The notes under the pieces were generated by a model. That model made no database searches. It worked only from the letters and a program-made list of their open reading frames with translations, and had not been told where the DNA came from. A DNA stretch of 64,000 nt from Burkholderiaceae bacterium (GTDB taxonomy: Bacteria > Pseudomonadota > Gammaproteobacteria > Burkholderiales > Burkholderiaceae_C): assembly GCA_913776825.1 (NCBI GenBank), contig CAJYPV010000032.1:186001-250000 (forward strand). Reading direction: 5' to 3'. The translations under genes were made by a program, and so were the position numbers. Of this stretch, positions 41,866 through 51,073 are shown piece after piece (the first letter of the stretch is position 1; every line of letters starts with the position of its first letter).

Positions 41866-42783
41866 TCACCGCGAGCGCCCATCCGCCGCATGGTGAGCAG
41901 CCGGAGATGGAATGTCGCTTCGGTCGCCGGCAATTGGGTCAGCAACGTTGGCGAGATTGAGCTGGTCGACAATGATGCGAAGCGATCGAGCCAAATTGGA
42001 GACCTTCGCGATCTTCAACGCGTTCTCAAACAGGGGCCGATACTTTTGCGCGTATTCCCTGATGGCCGGGTCGCCCAGCGATTGCTCGACAATCCATGCG
42101 CCCTTCAACCGGTCAACGGCGCTGGGGATCTGGAACTGCGCCACGGCGGCGTCAAGAGCAGCCTTCTTTCGGTCAACGCTTTGATAACCGATGTTTGCGC
42201 CGACGCATTGAGATATCCCGTTGCGCACCACAGGGTCCGCATCGTTGATCAGCGGCAGGGCGAGCTCCAGTTGCTGCGGGCAGTTGGCGGAATACTTCCA
42301 GAGGATGGAAGCCGCGCGCCGCGTGTTGGGACATGCCTGGTTGAGCAGTGACGATGTCAGCGTGTCGGAATGGGTCGCGGCGATCTTGACGAGCTCTTCC
42401 CTGCGAGATGCTCGCGCTGCTGGATCGTTCAACGTCTTCATCATCGCGTCGTTGGCCGCGAAGACCTTGTCGGCCAGCGCGTGATCGCAACCGGGGGGAT
42501 CGAGGATCGGCTGATAGATCGCGATGGGGCTGTAGTCGTCCAAGGTGATTGCTGTCCCACTTGCCAAAGTGATGCGGGCGCAGGAGATTCGCTTTCCATT
42601 CGAGTTCAACTTCTCAACGAACCAATCACAAATTCTTTCGGGCGGCAGCGATCCCGGTGGGCTGAATTCATCCAGAGACACCTTGGACCAGTTCTCAATC
42701 GTGACCTCGCCGGGAGCGGCGTGAGCATGAGAAAGAAGCGCCACGGTCAAGGTAGTAGAGAGAAGAAGAGTCTTGCCATTCAT
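41866..42783 (-). CDS. Periplasmic protein of unknown function
   Basis: The 304-aa product has a signal peptide (KTLLLSTTLTVALLSHAHAA) and a mature domain rich in helices that reads like HEAT-type repeats (PQQLELALPLINDADPVVRN; AVDRLKGAWIVEQSLGDPAI), with several Cys (ICDWF, ISCARI, PPGCDH, NQACPN, ANCPQ, SQCVG) that could form disulfides. I do not recognise a family. It lies in the lower-GC island between the toxin genes and IS fragments. The ATG at 42783 begins the signal peptide. Confidence 0.65.
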   Translation of the reverse strand: MNGKTLLLSTTLTVALLSHAHAAPGEVTIENWSKVSLDEFSPPGSLPPERICDWFVEKLNSNGKRISCARITLASGTAITLDDYSPIAIYQPILDPPGCDHALADKVFAANDAMMKTLNDPAARASRREELVKIAATHSDTLTSSLLNQACPNTRRAASILWKYSANCPQQLELALPLINDADPVVRNGISQCVGANIGYQSVDRKKAALDAAVAQFQIPSAVDRLKGAWIVEQSLGDPAIREYAQKYRPLFENALKIAKVSNLARSLRIIVDQLNLANVADPIAGDRSDIPSPAAHHAADGRSR

Positions 42784-42928
42784 CGGGAAAGGGGAGGGAA
42801 TTCTCCCGCCCATGCCTCATTCGTTTCACTGGATAGGCATTGGTGAAAATCAACTGGCGTGAGATCAATGTGCCGGTTCTCTCCATTGGATTATGCAATC
42901 GACGTCCCGCAGCATGGCGTACCACGCG

Positions 42929-43231
42929 TCGTTGGGCGTGCGGCTCAAGCGGCTTCTAACCGAGAACGGCGCAGCCTTCAGATCTCGCGACTTCGCGACC
43001 GCGTGCAAGGACCTGGGCATGCAGGATCGCTTCACGCGGACCTATCGAACGCAGACCAACGGCAAGACCGAACGCTTCATCCAATCGGCGCTGAGGGAGC
43101 GGGCCTACGGATGGACCTACCAGAACGCCATGCACCGCACTGCCGCCTTGGCCAGCTGGATGCACCACTACAACTGGCATCGACTGCACAGCGGTATCGG
43201 CGGTGTCGCACCAATGACCTGGCTCAATGCT
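42929..43231 (+). mobile_element. IS481-family transposase fragment (C-terminal part)
   Basis: About 100 residues match the end of an IS481-type integrase core: LTENGAAFRS, LGMQDRFTRTYRTQTNGK, TERFIQSALRERAYGW, and LASWMHHYNWHRLHSGIGG. The N-terminal half with the first catalytic Asp is absent, and the second catalytic Asp (normally TDNG) is Glu, so it is inactive. The frame stays open into the following IS110 piece and the LysE gene. Boundaries are approximate. Confidence 0.82.
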
Positions 43232-43354
43232 TCAGGACATGAGCTTGTCTCGCGGCACGGCCGGGCGGATCAGTTCGGCCTTGCCGGCCTCGTTGACGCC
43301 GTGAACCGCAAAAACGTTCTTGGCGAGGCCGATACCCACGGTCAGAATCGTCAT
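43232..43354 (-). mobile_element. IS110-family transposase fragment (N-terminal end)
   Basis: About 40 codons from an ATG at 43354 read MTILTVGIGLAKNVFAVHGV and then EAGKAELIRPAVPRDKL, the start of an IS110-type DEDD transposase. The first Asp of the usual IGIDLAK is Gly. The gene is cut off where it meets the IS481 fragment. The upstream 150 bp up to the LysE start may be the remaining IS110 end. Confidence 0.75.
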
Positions 43355-43504
43355 GGACTTTCCCCTCCCGGACGAGTTGATGAGAAAGCGCACTTCCCAT
43401 CGTGGCACTGGGTTGCCGTCCGCCGCAACGCGGCTGGTTCGGGACGGGGAAGTCCCTTTCATTCGTTAGGCATCACAGAAACACCCTTCCCGCAGAACCT
43501 CCAG

Positions 43505-44125
43505 ATGATCGAACCCGCAACGCTCCTGACGTTCACCCTACTCAACATGAGCTTCGCGCTCATCCCAGGGCCGGATGTAGTCTGCATCCTCACGAACGCT
43601 GTCACTCGTGGGCGGCGAGCCGGCATGCTCGTCTGTGCTGGCATTGCCTGCGCTGCGCTGTTGCACGTTGCTGCCGCCTCACTCGGCCTCACTGCCTTCC
43701 TCGCAGCAGTTCCGACAGCCTTCTTAGCCGTAAAGATCATTGGAGCTGCCTACCTTGCTTGGCTCGGGTGGCAGATGCTCCGCAGTCCTGCTGGCCTTCA
43801 GGCGGAGACGTCCGGTCAGCGTTGGGCATCGCCCTTCGCGCAGGGCGCCGTCTCAAATCTTCTCAACCCTAAGATCGCCATATTCTTCCTCGCAATCCTC
43901 CCCCAGTTCATTGACCCGTCGCTTGGTCATCCAGGCATGCAAGCCGCTGTGCTGGGCATCGTCTCTATCGTGTCGGGGACTGCGGTCAATCTCTGTACTG
44001 CAACCCTGGGCGGAAAGGCGGGCCGCTGGATTGCCGCCAAGCCACACATCATTCGCAGGTTTCAGCGCGTCGCTGGCGCCGCATTGGTGGGTCTAGGCGT
44101 AAAGGTCGCGTTTGAGCGTGCGTGA
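43505..44125 (+). CDS. LysE-family amino-acid/homoserine lactone exporter
   Basis: The 206-aa product has six predicted transmembrane helices and the family motif near the N-terminus (NMSFALIPGPDVVCILTNAV), followed by AYLAWLGWQML and FAQGAVSNLLNPKIAIFFLA. It should export amino acids or related small molecules. The frame is open upstream through the IS fragments, but LysE homology begins at the ATG at 43505. The ribosome-binding site is weak and IS110 debris lies directly upstream, so expression may depend on a new promoter. Confidence 0.87.
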   Translation: MIEPATLLTFTLLNMSFALIPGPDVVCILTNAVTRGRRAGMLVCAGIACAALLHVAAASLGLTAFLAAVPTAFLAVKIIGAAYLAWLGWQMLRSPAGLQAETSGQRWASPFAQGAVSNLLNPKIAIFFLAILPQFIDPSLGHPGMQAAVLGIVSIVSGTAVNLCTATLGGKAGRWIAAKPHIIRRFQRVAGAALVGLGVKVAFERA

Positions 44126-44454
44126 CCTGCGTACGTCATTGGTTGCCACTGACCTTCCCCACACGCCGACCGATCAACGATCAACAGGCGTCTCAGGAAT
44201 AACGGCGCAACATTCCTTAGAGCCCGGATCTGTCGCAATCCAGAGTTCAGCGCCCGCGCACCTTGGACTCCGCAGAACGCTGATGGTTCCGTTTCGTGGC
44301 ACGTTCAGACTTGCCTCTGACGACCGGCCCATGGTTCGCAGCAGGCGCTGCCGAGGCAATGGCGCATCAATAGCTCGCTGGCGTCATTCCTCGGGAGGGA
44401 GCGTCGCATTCCACGCGGCGCCTACACGCACCTCGACGAACAGGGAGTCATCTC
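44126..44454. other. Intergenic region without a supported gene
   Basis: This 329-bp stretch lies between the LysE gene and a small unknown gene. A 61-codon minus-strand ORF (44174-44359) has no ribosome-binding site or recognisable motif. It probably contains the promoter of the small gene; otherwise I see nothing in it. Confidence 0.35.
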
Positions 44455-44763
44455 ATGACCAATCGCATCATCTCCGGCACTGTCAACCGCGACGGATCCA
44501 TCAAGTACGGCAGCGAGTTCAGCGTCACACGCACCCGAGAAGGCCACTACCTGGTGGCATTTCGACCCGCCTTCACGCAGATCAGCGGCGCTGCGGTGAC
44601 GCAGATCTACCCGAATGACGGCAGCACGCTCGACAACGCCGTCATCCTCGATCTGAAGGGAACCGAGCTCAACCTCAAGACGGGCGACGGCGGCGGCAAC
44701 GCTCAGGATCGTGACTTCACGTTTGTCGCCACGGGCGTCGGCAGCGCACCAGGGGCTGTCTGA
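44455..44763 (+). CDS. Small beta-rich protein of unknown function
   Basis: The 102-aa product has alternating short strands (IISGTVNRDGSIKYGSEFSV; HYLVAFRPAFTQISGAAVTQ; FTFVATG) and no signal peptide or membrane segment. The ATG at 44455 is a plausible start. I do not recognise a family. It lies at the right edge of the accessory island. Confidence 0.55.
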   Translation: MTNRIISGTVNRDGSIKYGSEFSVTRTREGHYLVAFRPAFTQISGAAVTQIYPNDGSTLDNAVILDLKGTELNLKTGDGGGNAQDRDFTFVATGVGSAPGAV

Positions 44764-44805
44764 TGGCACTGCCGTCGGGACGGATGTTCTGACGGCATTC
44801 CAGCG

Positions 44806-44834
44806 GGAGGAGCCCTTATCGGAGCGGCTCCTCC
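44806..44834. terminator. Hairpin at the end of the LysR gene
   Basis: GGAGGAGCC and GGCTCCTCC form a perfect 9-bp stem with an 11-base loop. It overlaps the last codons of the LysR gene on the minus strand and follows the small unknown gene on the plus strand, so it could serve either. No T-tract is present. Confidence 0.45.
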
Positions 44835-45727
44835 TCACCCTCGACTTCTCGTCCCATCACGGCCTCAACAAACTCGGCGAATGCGCGTGCCTTGGCCGTC
44901 GCCAGTCGCCCCGACGGGAACACTGCCCACAAATCAATATCGGGCAGCGACCAGCCTTCGAGCAGGCGGATCACTTGGCCATTGGCCAGTTCGGGCGCGA
45001 ACATCCAGTCCGATGCGATCGTCAAGCCCATGCCGGCGAGGACCGCGGCCCGAATGCCTTCAGCAGCGCTGAAGCGCGCCCTGCCGCGCACCAGGACCGA
45101 CACCTCTCCCCCATCACCGCGACTGAAGTTCCACACGTTGCCCAGCTGACTGAACATGACCGTGTCGTGATCGACCAGATCCGCCGGCACCCGCGGCGTG
45201 CCAGCGCGCGACAGGTAGCCCGTGGTGGCCAGCACCGAGCGTCGTGATGACGCCAGCTTGCGCGCCACGACGCCCGAGTCCGGCAAGGTGCCCATCCGCA
45301 AGGACACGTCGATGCCTTCGGCGATCAGGTCGATCGTGCGATCGTCCAGCACGACGTCGATGTCCAGGTCCGGATGCGCAGCGAGAAAGTCAGGCAGATG
45401 GGGAATGACATGCAAGCGCGCGAATGTCGGTGCCGCTGAGATGCGCAGACGTCCTGAGAGACCGGCACCCGCGCCGCGCGCGGCGAGCTCCGCTTCATCG
45501 GCCTCCTGGATGACGACGCGCGCGCGCTCGTAGAAACGCAGGCCCGCTTCCGTCGGTGTCAGCCCGTGCGTCGATCGCATGAGCAGCTTCACCCCCAGCC
45601 GATGCTCCAACTGCGCAACGGTCTTGGAGACCGCCGGCTGTCCGACCTCCAGCCCCCGAGCGGCTCCCGAAAAGGAGCCCGCCTCGACCACCCGAACGAA
45701 GGTGGTCATCGCCAACAAGCGGTCCAT
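44816..45727 (-). CDS. LysR-family transcriptional regulator
   Basis: The 303-aa product has an N-terminal helix-turn-helix (RLLAMTTFVRVVEAGSFSGA, KLLMRSTHGLTPTEAG) and a LysR effector-binding domain. It is divergent from the GST gene across 117 bp carrying a TATTCC-N5-GGAATA site, so it probably controls the GST, hydratase and peroxiredoxin genes and itself. The inducer is unknown. Confidence 0.9.
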   Translation of the reverse strand: MDRLLAMTTFVRVVEAGSFSGAARGLEVGQPAVSKTVAQLEHRLGVKLLMRSTHGLTPTEAGLRFYERARVVIQEADEAELAARGAGAGLSGRLRISAAPTFARLHVIPHLPDFLAAHPDLDIDVVLDDRTIDLIAEGIDVSLRMGTLPDSGVVARKLASSRRSVLATTGYLSRAGTPRVPADLVDHDTVMFSQLGNVWNFSRGDGGEVSVLVRGRARFSAAEGIRAAVLAGMGLTIASDWMFAPELANGQVIRLLEGWSLPDIDLWAVFPSGRLATAKARAFAEFVEAVMGREVEGEEEPLR

Positions 45728-45729
45728 GT

Positions 45730-45746
45730 TATTCCTGATGGGAATA
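45730..45746. promoter_or_regulatory. LysR-type binding site between lysR and GST
   Basis: TATTCC and GGAATA are perfect 6-bp arms around five bases, which fits the T-N11-A rule of LysR sites. It begins two bases before the LysR start codon, a position suited to autorepression. A second dyad, GATATC...GATATCC, lies at about 45763-45792, closer to the GST promoter. Confidence 0.6.
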
Positions 45747-45844
45747 AAAAATATCGCCGGATGATATCTGCCATTCCAGTGGGCTGATATCCAGAATCTC
45801 GATCAACGTCACCCGGGCAGATGCCCCGTCCCACAAGGAACACC

Positions 45845-46477
45845 ATGATCGAGGTCTATGGCTATGCCACTCCCAACAGCGTGAAGGTCGTTATCGCGCT
45901 GGAAGAAATGGGGTTGGACTACACGCTGCATGCGGTCAACCTGAAGCAGGGCATGCAGAAGTCCGAGCACTTTCGAGCGCTGAATCCCAACGCCAAGGTG
46001 CCCGTGCTGGTCGATGCCCGTCCGGACGCAGAAGCGCTGGTGCTGACCGAATCGGCAGCGATCCTGATGTTTCTGGCCGAACGCCAGCAGCATCTGTTGC
46101 CGGCGTCCGGCCTGGAGCGCGCCCGTGTGATGGAGCAGTTGTTCTTTCATGCCTCGGCGGTCAGCCCGAGCTTTGGTCAAGCGGGCTATTTCTCCCGGTT
46201 GGCCGAAGAGCCCCAACCGCTGGCACACCAACGCTTCTTCTCCGAGGCCGAACGCGTCAGCGCGTTGCTCGACGAGCAGCTCGCCGAGCGGCGCTTCATG
46301 GCCGGAGACGACTACAGCATCGCCGACATCGCCCATTTCGGTTGGTACTGGCGCCGCGCCTTCCCGGGCATTGCGCTGGACGCTTATCCGAACCTCTCCC
46401 GCTGGTACGCCAGCGTCGACCAGCGGCCCGCCGTGCAACGCGCCATCGCCCGCGTCCAAGCGCTTGCCGCCTCCTGA
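45845..46477 (+). CDS. Glutathione S-transferase family protein
   Basis: The 210-aa product has a thioredoxin-like N-terminal domain (IEVYGYATPNSVKVVIALEE, NAKVPVLVD, LTESAAIL) and an all-helical C-terminal domain (YSIADIAHFGW). The ESxxI motif binds glutathione. It resembles YfcG/YghU-type GSTs with disulfide-reductase activity. The ATG at 45845 has an AAGGAA site; an in-frame ATG at 45821 is less likely. Confidence 0.9.
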   Translation: MIEVYGYATPNSVKVVIALEEMGLDYTLHAVNLKQGMQKSEHFRALNPNAKVPVLVDARPDAEALVLTESAAILMFLAERQQHLLPASGLERARVMEQLFFHASAVSPSFGQAGYFSRLAEEPQPLAHQRFFSEAERVSALLDEQLAERRFMAGDDYSIADIAHFGWYWRRAFPGIALDAYPNLSRWYASVDQRPAVQRAIARVQALAAS

Positions 46478-46502
46478 ACCCCTGTCCATCGAAGGAATCA
46501 CC

Positions 46503-47275
46503 ATGTCCCGCTTCAACGACTACCAACACGCCTATCCCAACGCTCGCTTGAGCCGATCGCCAGAGGGCGTGCTCGAAATCGCCCTGCATACCGACGGCGG
46601 CAAGCTCGTCTTCAATGGCCACACCCATGAGCAGTTCGTCGACCTATTCCATGACGTCGGCAGTGATCCGGATAACCGCGTGGTGATCCTCACCGGCTCC
46701 GGCGATGCTTTCATGGATGCGATCACAGCCCGGAAGGATTCGACTTCTTCACCCCTCGCGGTTACGACAAGATCTATCGCGAGGGCAAGAAGGTGCTGAT
46801 GAACCTCCTCGACATCGAAGTGCCGCTGATCGCCGCACTCAACGGGCCGGTGTTGCTGCACTCCGAATACGCGCTGTTGGCCGACATCGTGCTGGCCACG
46901 CCGGACACCGTGTTCCAGGACAAGCCGCATTTCGATTTCGGCATCGTGCCGGGCGATGGCGTCAATCTGCTGTGGCCGGAGGTCATTGGCAGCGTGCGCG
47001 GCCGCTACTTCATCCTGACCCGCCAACAGCTGGATGCGCAAACCGCCAAGGACTGGGGCGCTGTCAATGAAGTCGTCCCCGCAGATCGTCTGCTGACCCG
47101 CGCTCATGAGATTGCGAGCGAATTGGCGAAGCTGCCGCCGCTGACGGGGCGCTACACCCGCATCGCGCTGACGCAAAAGCTGCGTCGGATCATCGATGAA
47201 GGCGCGGGCTACGGGCTGGCGCTGGAAGGCATCAGCGCAGCGGACGTGGCGCGGTCGATGAGTCAGGCGGCTTGA
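46503..47275 (+). pseudogene. Enoyl-CoA hydratase/isomerase family gene with a frameshift
   Basis: Codons from 46503 (AAGGAA site) give MSRFNDYQHAYPNARLSRSP and on to RVVILTGSGDAFMDAIT in one frame. Homology then continues in the +2 frame (GFDFFTPRGYDKIYREGKKV, then IEVPLIAALNGPVLLHSEYA and FGIVPGDGVNLLWPEVIG) to 47275. The switch is at about 46728-46733 (GCCCGGAAGG), where one missing C would restore a crotonase-fold protein of about 257 aa. The downstream part is fully conserved, so this is either a recent inactivation or a sequence error. Confidence 0.8.
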
Positions 47276-47423
47276 CCCTTGTGCCAGGTCGCACCGGTTG
47301 GTGGCGACCTGGCTCGGACGGTTGCTCGTGCCTCCGCGCGTGCGCTTCTTCGTCCTTCGTCCTTCGCCTCCCGCGACTCCTCCTTCTCCTCTCCCCATCC
47401 CCACTACATTCGAGAACCGCTTC

Positions 47424-48089
47424 ATGTCACTGCAAGACAAGCTCGACGCCTTCAAAGCCGATTTCGAGGCGGGCAAGCCACCGTACAGCGTGCCCCGATC
47501 CGTCATTGACACCATGCACCGCGCCACTGCCGAGCTGACGGCTTCCGGCGCTGCAGAAAGGGCCTTGAAGGCGGGCGATCAAGCGCCTGAATTCATCCTC
47601 AAGGATCCGGAGGGCCAGACGGTGTCGTCCGCTGAGCTGCTGCGGCAGGGCCCGCTGGTGCTGACGTTCTACCGCGGCGTCTGGTGCCCCTACTGCAACC
47701 TGGAACTGCAGGCCCTGCAAGCCGCTTGGCCCGACATCCGCGCAGCAGGCGCGAACGTGGTCGCGATTTCGCCGCAGGCCGCCGCCAACAGCCGCAAGTC
47801 GGTCCGTCAAAACGGGCTGGACTTTCCCATCCTGTCGGACCCCCGCAATGAGGTGGCCGCAGCCTTCGGCTTGCGCTTCAAGTTGCAGGACGAGCTGATC
47901 GAGCTCTACCGATCCTTGAAGAACGACTTGCCGGCGTTCAATGGCGACGCGAGCTGGACGCTGCCCATGCCGGCGCGCTATGTGATCGCGCCCGACGGCA
48001 CCATCGTGTACGCCGAGGTCAATCCAGACTACACGCGCCGCCCGGACCCATCGGAAATGATGCCCGCCCTTCGCCAGGCGGCCGGCTGA
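47424..48089 (+). CDS. AhpC/TSA-type peroxiredoxin
   Basis: The 221-aa product has a thioredoxin fold with the peroxidatic Cys in YRGVWCPYCNLEL, a CxxC arrangement found in this bacterial peroxiredoxin-like group, and NVVAISPQ plus FPILSDPRNEVA downstream. A helical N-terminal extension of about 50 residues precedes it. It should reduce peroxides. The ATG at 47424 is where conservation begins. Confidence 0.88.
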   Translation: MSLQDKLDAFKADFEAGKPPYSVPRSVIDTMHRATAELTASGAAERALKAGDQAPEFILKDPEGQTVSSAELLRQGPLVLTFYRGVWCPYCNLELQALQAAWPDIRAAGANVVAISPQAAANSRKSVRQNGLDFPILSDPRNEVAAAFGLRFKLQDELIELYRSLKNDLPAFNGDASWTLPMPARYVIAPDGTIVYAEVNPDYTRRPDPSEMMPALRQAAG

Positions 48090-48259
48090 GGCCTCTGGGG
48101 GACGTCCGGCGACGGCGCCTGACTGCCGTGGATGAGCCGGTCATGCGCTTGCACATCCGATGGCGGGCCCTGGCCGATCCGGGATCGGGCAAAGGCAGGC
48201 CATCCGCCGGAGGATGACGTTGCCGCTCGCCACGGCACGTCATTTGCCGCATCCGCCCC

Positions 48260-49684
48260 ATGACGCCCGCGCCCCTCCACATCGCCCAGCGGCTCGACCG
48301 CCTCCCCTGGTCCCGTTGGCACTGGCGCGTGGTGCTCGCGCTGGGCGTCGCGTGGGTGCTGGACGGGCTCGAAGTCACGCTCGTCGGCTCGGTCGGCGCG
48401 GCGCTGGAGCGGCCCGACACGCTGGGACTGAGCGGCGTTCAGGTTGGCTGGGCCGGCTCGCTCTACCTGGCCGGCGCCATCCTGGGCGCCCTCGCTTTCG
48501 GACGGATGACCGATCGGCTCGGCCGCAAGAAGCTGTTCATGGCGACCCTGGCCATCTATGCGCTGGCCACCTTCGCCACGGCCTTCGCCACCGACTTCAG
48601 CTTCTTCGCGCTGTGTCGCTTCATCACCGGCATCGGCATCGGCGGCGAATATGCCGCCATCAATTCCGCCATCGATGAACTGGTGCCGGCGCGGGTGCGG
48701 GGTCGCGTCAATCTGGCCATCAATGGCAGCTTCTGGCTGGGGGCGGCGCTGGGGGCCGGGTCCAGTCTGATCCTGCTGCATCCGGATGTGCTGGGGCCGG
48801 TGAATGGATGGCGCGTGGGCTTCGCGATGGGCGCGCTGCTGGCCGTCGCCATGGTGCTGGTGCGCCGCCATGTGCCGGAAAGCCCGCGCTGGCTGGTGAT
48901 GCACGGACGCCATGAAGAAGCCGAGCGCATCCTGCGCGACATCGAATCCGAAGTGGCCGCCCAGCATGGGCCGCTGCCGCCGGTCCCCTCTGATCGTCCG
49001 GACACCCCGCATGGCGCGATGCCGTCGATGCGCGAGGTGATGCAGGTGCTGCTCCATCGCTATCGGTCACGCAGCGCGGTGGCCCTGGCGCTGATGCTGG
49101 CGCAGGCCTTCTTCTACAACGCGATCTTCTTCACCTATGCGCTGGTGCTGACCCGCTTCTATGGCGTGGAGGACACGAAGGTCGCGCTCTACATCTTCCC
49201 GTTCGCACTCGGCAATGTGTTGGGCCCGCTGCTGTTGGGACCGCTGTTTGATCGCGTCGGTCGACGCCGCATGATCGCGCTGACCTACGGACTCGCCGGC
49301 GTGGGGCTGGCGGCCACCGGTGTCGCCTTCGTGGCGGGTGCGTTGGATGCGCGCTCGCAGGCGCTGTGCTGGTCAGCGGTGTTCTTCTTCGCGTCGGCGG
49401 CGGCCAGTTCGGCCTATCTCACCGTGAGCGAAGTGTTCCCGCTGGAGATGCGGGCGATGGTGATCGCGCTGTTCTACGCGGTCGGCACCGGAGCAGGTGG
49501 ATTCGCCGCACCGTTGCTGTTCGGCTGGCTGGTGGACAGCGGCTCCCGCGAGGCCGTGGCCGGGGGCTATGCCTTGGGCGCGGTGCTGGTCATCGTGGCC
49601 GGTCTGCTGGCCCTGCGCTTCGGCGTGGACGCGGAACGGCGATCGCTGGAAGACATCGCGCCTTCGGTGGAGCCGTCACGATGA
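48260..49684 (+). CDS. MFS transporter
   Basis: The 474-aa product has twelve predicted transmembrane helices and the MFS motif between helices 2 and 3 (GRMTDRLGRKKLFM), mirrored in the second half (DRVGRRRMI). CRFITGIGIGGEYAAINSAI and the ESPRW segment place it near the sugar-porter/aromatic-acid-type MFS branch. The substrate is unknown. It appears monocistronic. Confidence 0.9.
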   Translation: MTPAPLHIAQRLDRLPWSRWHWRVVLALGVAWVLDGLEVTLVGSVGAALERPDTLGLSGVQVGWAGSLYLAGAILGALAFGRMTDRLGRKKLFMATLAIYALATFATAFATDFSFFALCRFITGIGIGGEYAAINSAIDELVPARVRGRVNLAINGSFWLGAALGAGSSLILLHPDVLGPVNGWRVGFAMGALLAVAMVLVRRHVPESPRWLVMHGRHEEAERILRDIESEVAAQHGPLPPVPSDRPDTPHGAMPSMREVMQVLLHRYRSRSAVALALMLAQAFFYNAIFFTYALVLTRFYGVEDTKVALYIFPFALGNVLGPLLLGPLFDRVGRRRMIALTYGLAGVGLAATGVAFVAGALDARSQALCWSAVFFFASAAASSAYLTVSEVFPLEMRAMVIALFYAVGTGAGGFAAPLLFGWLVDSGSREAVAGGYALGAVLVIVAGLLALRFGVDAERRSLEDIAPSVEPSR

Positions 49685-49730
49685 GGACACACGCCTCATC
49701 GCGACGGCGGTGAGCTCGCTCAAGGCCTGG

Positions 49731-49746
49731 ACGCCGCAAGCGGCGT
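49731..49746. terminator. Hairpin between convergent genes
   Basis: ACGCCGC and GCGGCGT form a perfect 7-bp palindrome around AA between the MFS gene and the convergent lipoprotein gene. There is no T-tract. Confidence 0.35.
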
Positions 49747-49768
49747 GCTCAGCCCTTGAGGCGCTGGC

Positions 49769-50275
49769 TCACTTGCTGCTGACGACCTGCGGCGCCGACG
49801 CGGCAGCGGCCGGCGTCGGGGTGGTGGTCACGGCTTCGGTCGCGACGGTGGGCTGGCCATCCTTCTCGGCGGAGCGATCGAACACCAGCGTCTTGCCGAA
49901 CACCAACTGCATCCAGGTCGGATAGGTGTAGGCCGTGCCGCGGTTGTGATCCACCACCGCGCCGATGCCGCCGCCCAGGATGATGTTGCCCCACATGCCG
50001 CCATTGGCACGCGAGATGGCGCGCGCGCTGGCTTCCGGGTTCTGCGGATCCTTGCAGACGATGTCCAGATCCTTGCTGGAACGACGGATCTGCGCGGTCT
50101 CACCGGACTTCATGGTCGTGGTGCCGTAGTCGTTGGTCAGACGGCATTCAGCGCCGGCCACCAGATCGCCATTGGCGCTCTTCGTTTCGACCTTGATGGG
50201 GTGCGTGGTTTCGTTCATCACCGATGCGCAACCGGTGCAGGCGAGCACGACCAGTGCTGCGGACAAGCTTTTCAT
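49769..50275 (-). CDS. Lipoprotein of unknown function
   Basis: The 168-aa product has a lipoprotein signal (LSAALVVLACTGC). The mature part has VETKSANGDLVAGAECRLTN (a beta-sandwich-like segment), a glycine-rich hydrophobic stretch (MWGNIILGGGIGAVVDHN) and an Ala/Thr/Pro tail. The family is common in proteobacteria but uncharacterised. The ATG at 50275 has a GGGAGA site. Confidence 0.8.
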   Translation of the reverse strand: MKSLSAALVVLACTGCASVMNETTHPIKVETKSANGDLVAGAECRLTNDYGTTTMKSGETAQIRRSSKDLDIVCKDPQNPEASARAISRANGGMWGNIILGGGIGAVVDHNRGTAYTYPTWMQLVFGKTLVFDRSAEKDGQPTVATEAVTTTPTPAAAASAPQVVSSK

Positions 50276-50584
50276 TTCAGGTTCTCCCTCAATTGGTAAG
50301 GCTCCGCCGCACATTGTTTTGAGCTTTGACGGCCAGGGCGGAGCGGGCCGCATCCTGCCATCAGTTCGCGGCGGTGCCGAGCCTGGAGAACCCTTTGCGT
50401 CCCCTCATTCGAGGTGGGTGAGCGCGCGAGGCGCTGTCCGTTTCTCTGCTAGGACGCAACGCCGCAACGCCGCGGGGCGAGGCGAACGCGGAAGGCATCG
50501 CCGACCGGTTCCGAGGATCGCCGTCACCGACGAACCGGCCGAATGGCGATATCCCTCTTCACTTCCGCAGCCAAGGAAAACGAA
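50276..50584. other. Intergenic region upstream of the lipoprotein
   Basis: This 309-bp gap lies between the lipoprotein start and the end of a small membrane-protein gene. It has no ORF with a credible start and no strong hairpin. It should hold the lipoprotein promoter. Confidence 0.35.
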
Positions 50585-50851
50585 TCAAAGCCGCGCTGGC
50601 ATCGTTTCGCCACCCAGCCCGTCATTCGCCGCGACCGGCAGACGCGCGTGCGGCTTGGCAGACGGCTGCGGCTCGGGCTTGGCCAACGCGCGCCGGCCGA
50701 GCGAGACCGCCACCGCCAGGATCAAGGCGGAGACGATGTAGTTGCCGAGCGCATCTTCGGCTTGCGAGGCAGGGAGCTGCCAGCCGGCGTGCGCATTCAG
50801 GGCGGCCAGGCCGACTGCGGCGAGGGCCGCTGCCAGATAGGTGAATTTCAT
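50585..50851 (-). CDS. Small exported or membrane protein
   Basis: The 88-aa product has an N-terminal signal-like segment (KFTYLAAALAAVGLAALNAHA) and a second hydrophobic segment (YIVSALILAVAVSLGRRAL), followed by a basic/proline tail. The ATG at 50851 begins the signal. No family is recognised. Confidence 0.55.
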   Translation of the reverse strand: MKFTYLAAALAAVGLAALNAHAGWQLPASQAEDALGNYIVSALILAVAVSLGRRALAKPEPQPSAKPHARLPVAANDGLGGETMPARL

Positions 50852-51028
50852 CCCGACGACTCGTTTTGGTTGTGTCCAAAAGTGTAGGAGTCGACGGTGC
50901 GGCAGTGAACAGAGGATGTGACATGCGTCACGTCCGCGTGTCCCCTTGATTGCGGGGGAGAGACGAGTCCATCCAGACAATTCGAGAACGATTCCTCACT
51001 TCGGCCGTCCCTTCAGCCAGGGCAGCCC

Positions 51029-51060
51029 GCGATCCGGCGATCCGGCGATCCGGCGATGGC
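51029..51060. repeat. Short 8-bp tandem repeat
   Basis: Three GCGATCCG units and a partial fourth (GCGATGGC) lie in the gap between the small membrane protein and the terminator at 51074. No coding role is seen. Confidence 0.7.
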
Positions 51061-51073
51061 GTGACCATGAATG

